Origin: Acridotheres tristis
Lineage: Eukaryota; Chordata; Aves; Passeriformes; Sturnidae
Length of the DNA stretch: 64,000 nt
Direction: 5' to 3'
Assembly: GCA_037013685.1 (NCBI GenBank)
Contig: CM072886.1
Coordinates: forward strand, 89,516,422-89,580,421
A program made the translations under genes and the position numbers. Position 1 is the first letter of the stretch, and each line of letters opens with the position of its first letter. Of this stretch, positions 1 to 64,000 are shown one piece after another. Below the pieces are notes generated by a model. The model ran no database searches, was not told where the DNA came from, and saw only the letters and a list, made by a program, of their open reading frames with translations.

Positions 1-63628
<63,628 letters not shown>

Positions 63629-63731
63629 CTAACAATAAAAAAAAAAAATCCAGAGAGATTTCTATGAAAATCTCTTTGCAACAGATTTTTATTTCACCCA
63701 CATATATTCTACCAGAGCTGCTATCAAGTTT

Positions 63732-63745
63732 CACACACACACACA
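63732..63745. repeat. Short (CA)n tract
   Basis: Seven CA units followed by an A run, in the intron upstream of the first visible exon. Confidence 0.9.
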
Positions 63746-64000
63746 AAAAATTATACTGTAATGTTTACTTATCAACAAAACAAAAAACTCATCTATATAA
63801 ATCAGAAAATGTTTAATCCTTACATGTATCATTAAAAGCCCTTATCACATTTCACAGGAGTAATTCTTTCAAATAAGATATTTGCAGGAGAAGAAACTGT
63901 GAATGCACAATACTAAGAAATGCCCCATGATTTAAGTGCCAATACAGGTAAAACATTCCTTGGCATTGTGATAGAGAACCCAGCTCAAAGCTGACCGCAT

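Overview
The window is vertebrate, almost certainly avian, nuclear DNA. It is AT-rich and intron-rich, with CR1 LINE fragments in both orientations and one nearly intact endogenous retrovirus of the ERVL (class III) kind. No second host gene, tRNA, rRNA or CRISPR array is visible.

Host gene. One gene runs through the whole window on the minus strand: an axonemal outer-arm dynein heavy chain of the DNAH5/DNAH8 type. I could place 36 consecutive coding exons (5,943 bp, about 1,980 codons). They run from the N-terminal tail (63,628 down to about 53,000), through the linker (about 49,200 to 28,750) and AAA1 (P-loop at 24,091-24,120, Walker B at 17,851-17,874), to AAA2 (P-loop at 6,687-6,710, DGP box in the exon at 5,289-5,600) and the segment leading to AAA3 (1-287). 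Every junction is GT-AG and every reading phase closes, with no stop or frameshift, so the gene looks functional. The 5' exons (upstream of 63,628) and the 3' exons (AAA3 to the C-terminus) lie outside. The sequence shares features with both DNAH5 and DNAH8, so paralogue identity is left open.

Retrovirus. At 32,408-39,195 a complete two-LTR provirus sits in the intron between the exons at 40,662-40,815 and 31,395-31,661, antisense to the gene. It has a 5-bp target duplication (ATTTT), two LTRs of about 720 bp with only about four substitutions between them, a lysine-type primer site, a long gag frame and a pro-RT-RNaseH-integrase frame with all catalytic motifs intact. There is no env. Gag has an unusual hydrophobic N-terminal region followed by five 13-residue proline/glutamate-rich repeats. 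Gag and pol are in the same frame, separated by a single UAG that lies inside a perfect 9-bp hairpin, and the pol frame has no AUG until well into RT. This suggests stop-codon readthrough.

Remaining introns. They hold CR1 fragments (1.5, 8.6, 10.9, 11.6-12.2, 13.3-13.5, 13.9-14.6, 26.2 and 32.2 kb), microsatellites (TA, TG, a TATAG-like pentamer) and three GC-richer blocks of unknown origin (19.7-20.2, 24.2-24.9 and 47.3-48.1 kb). The rest is AT-rich sequence in which I see nothing specific.
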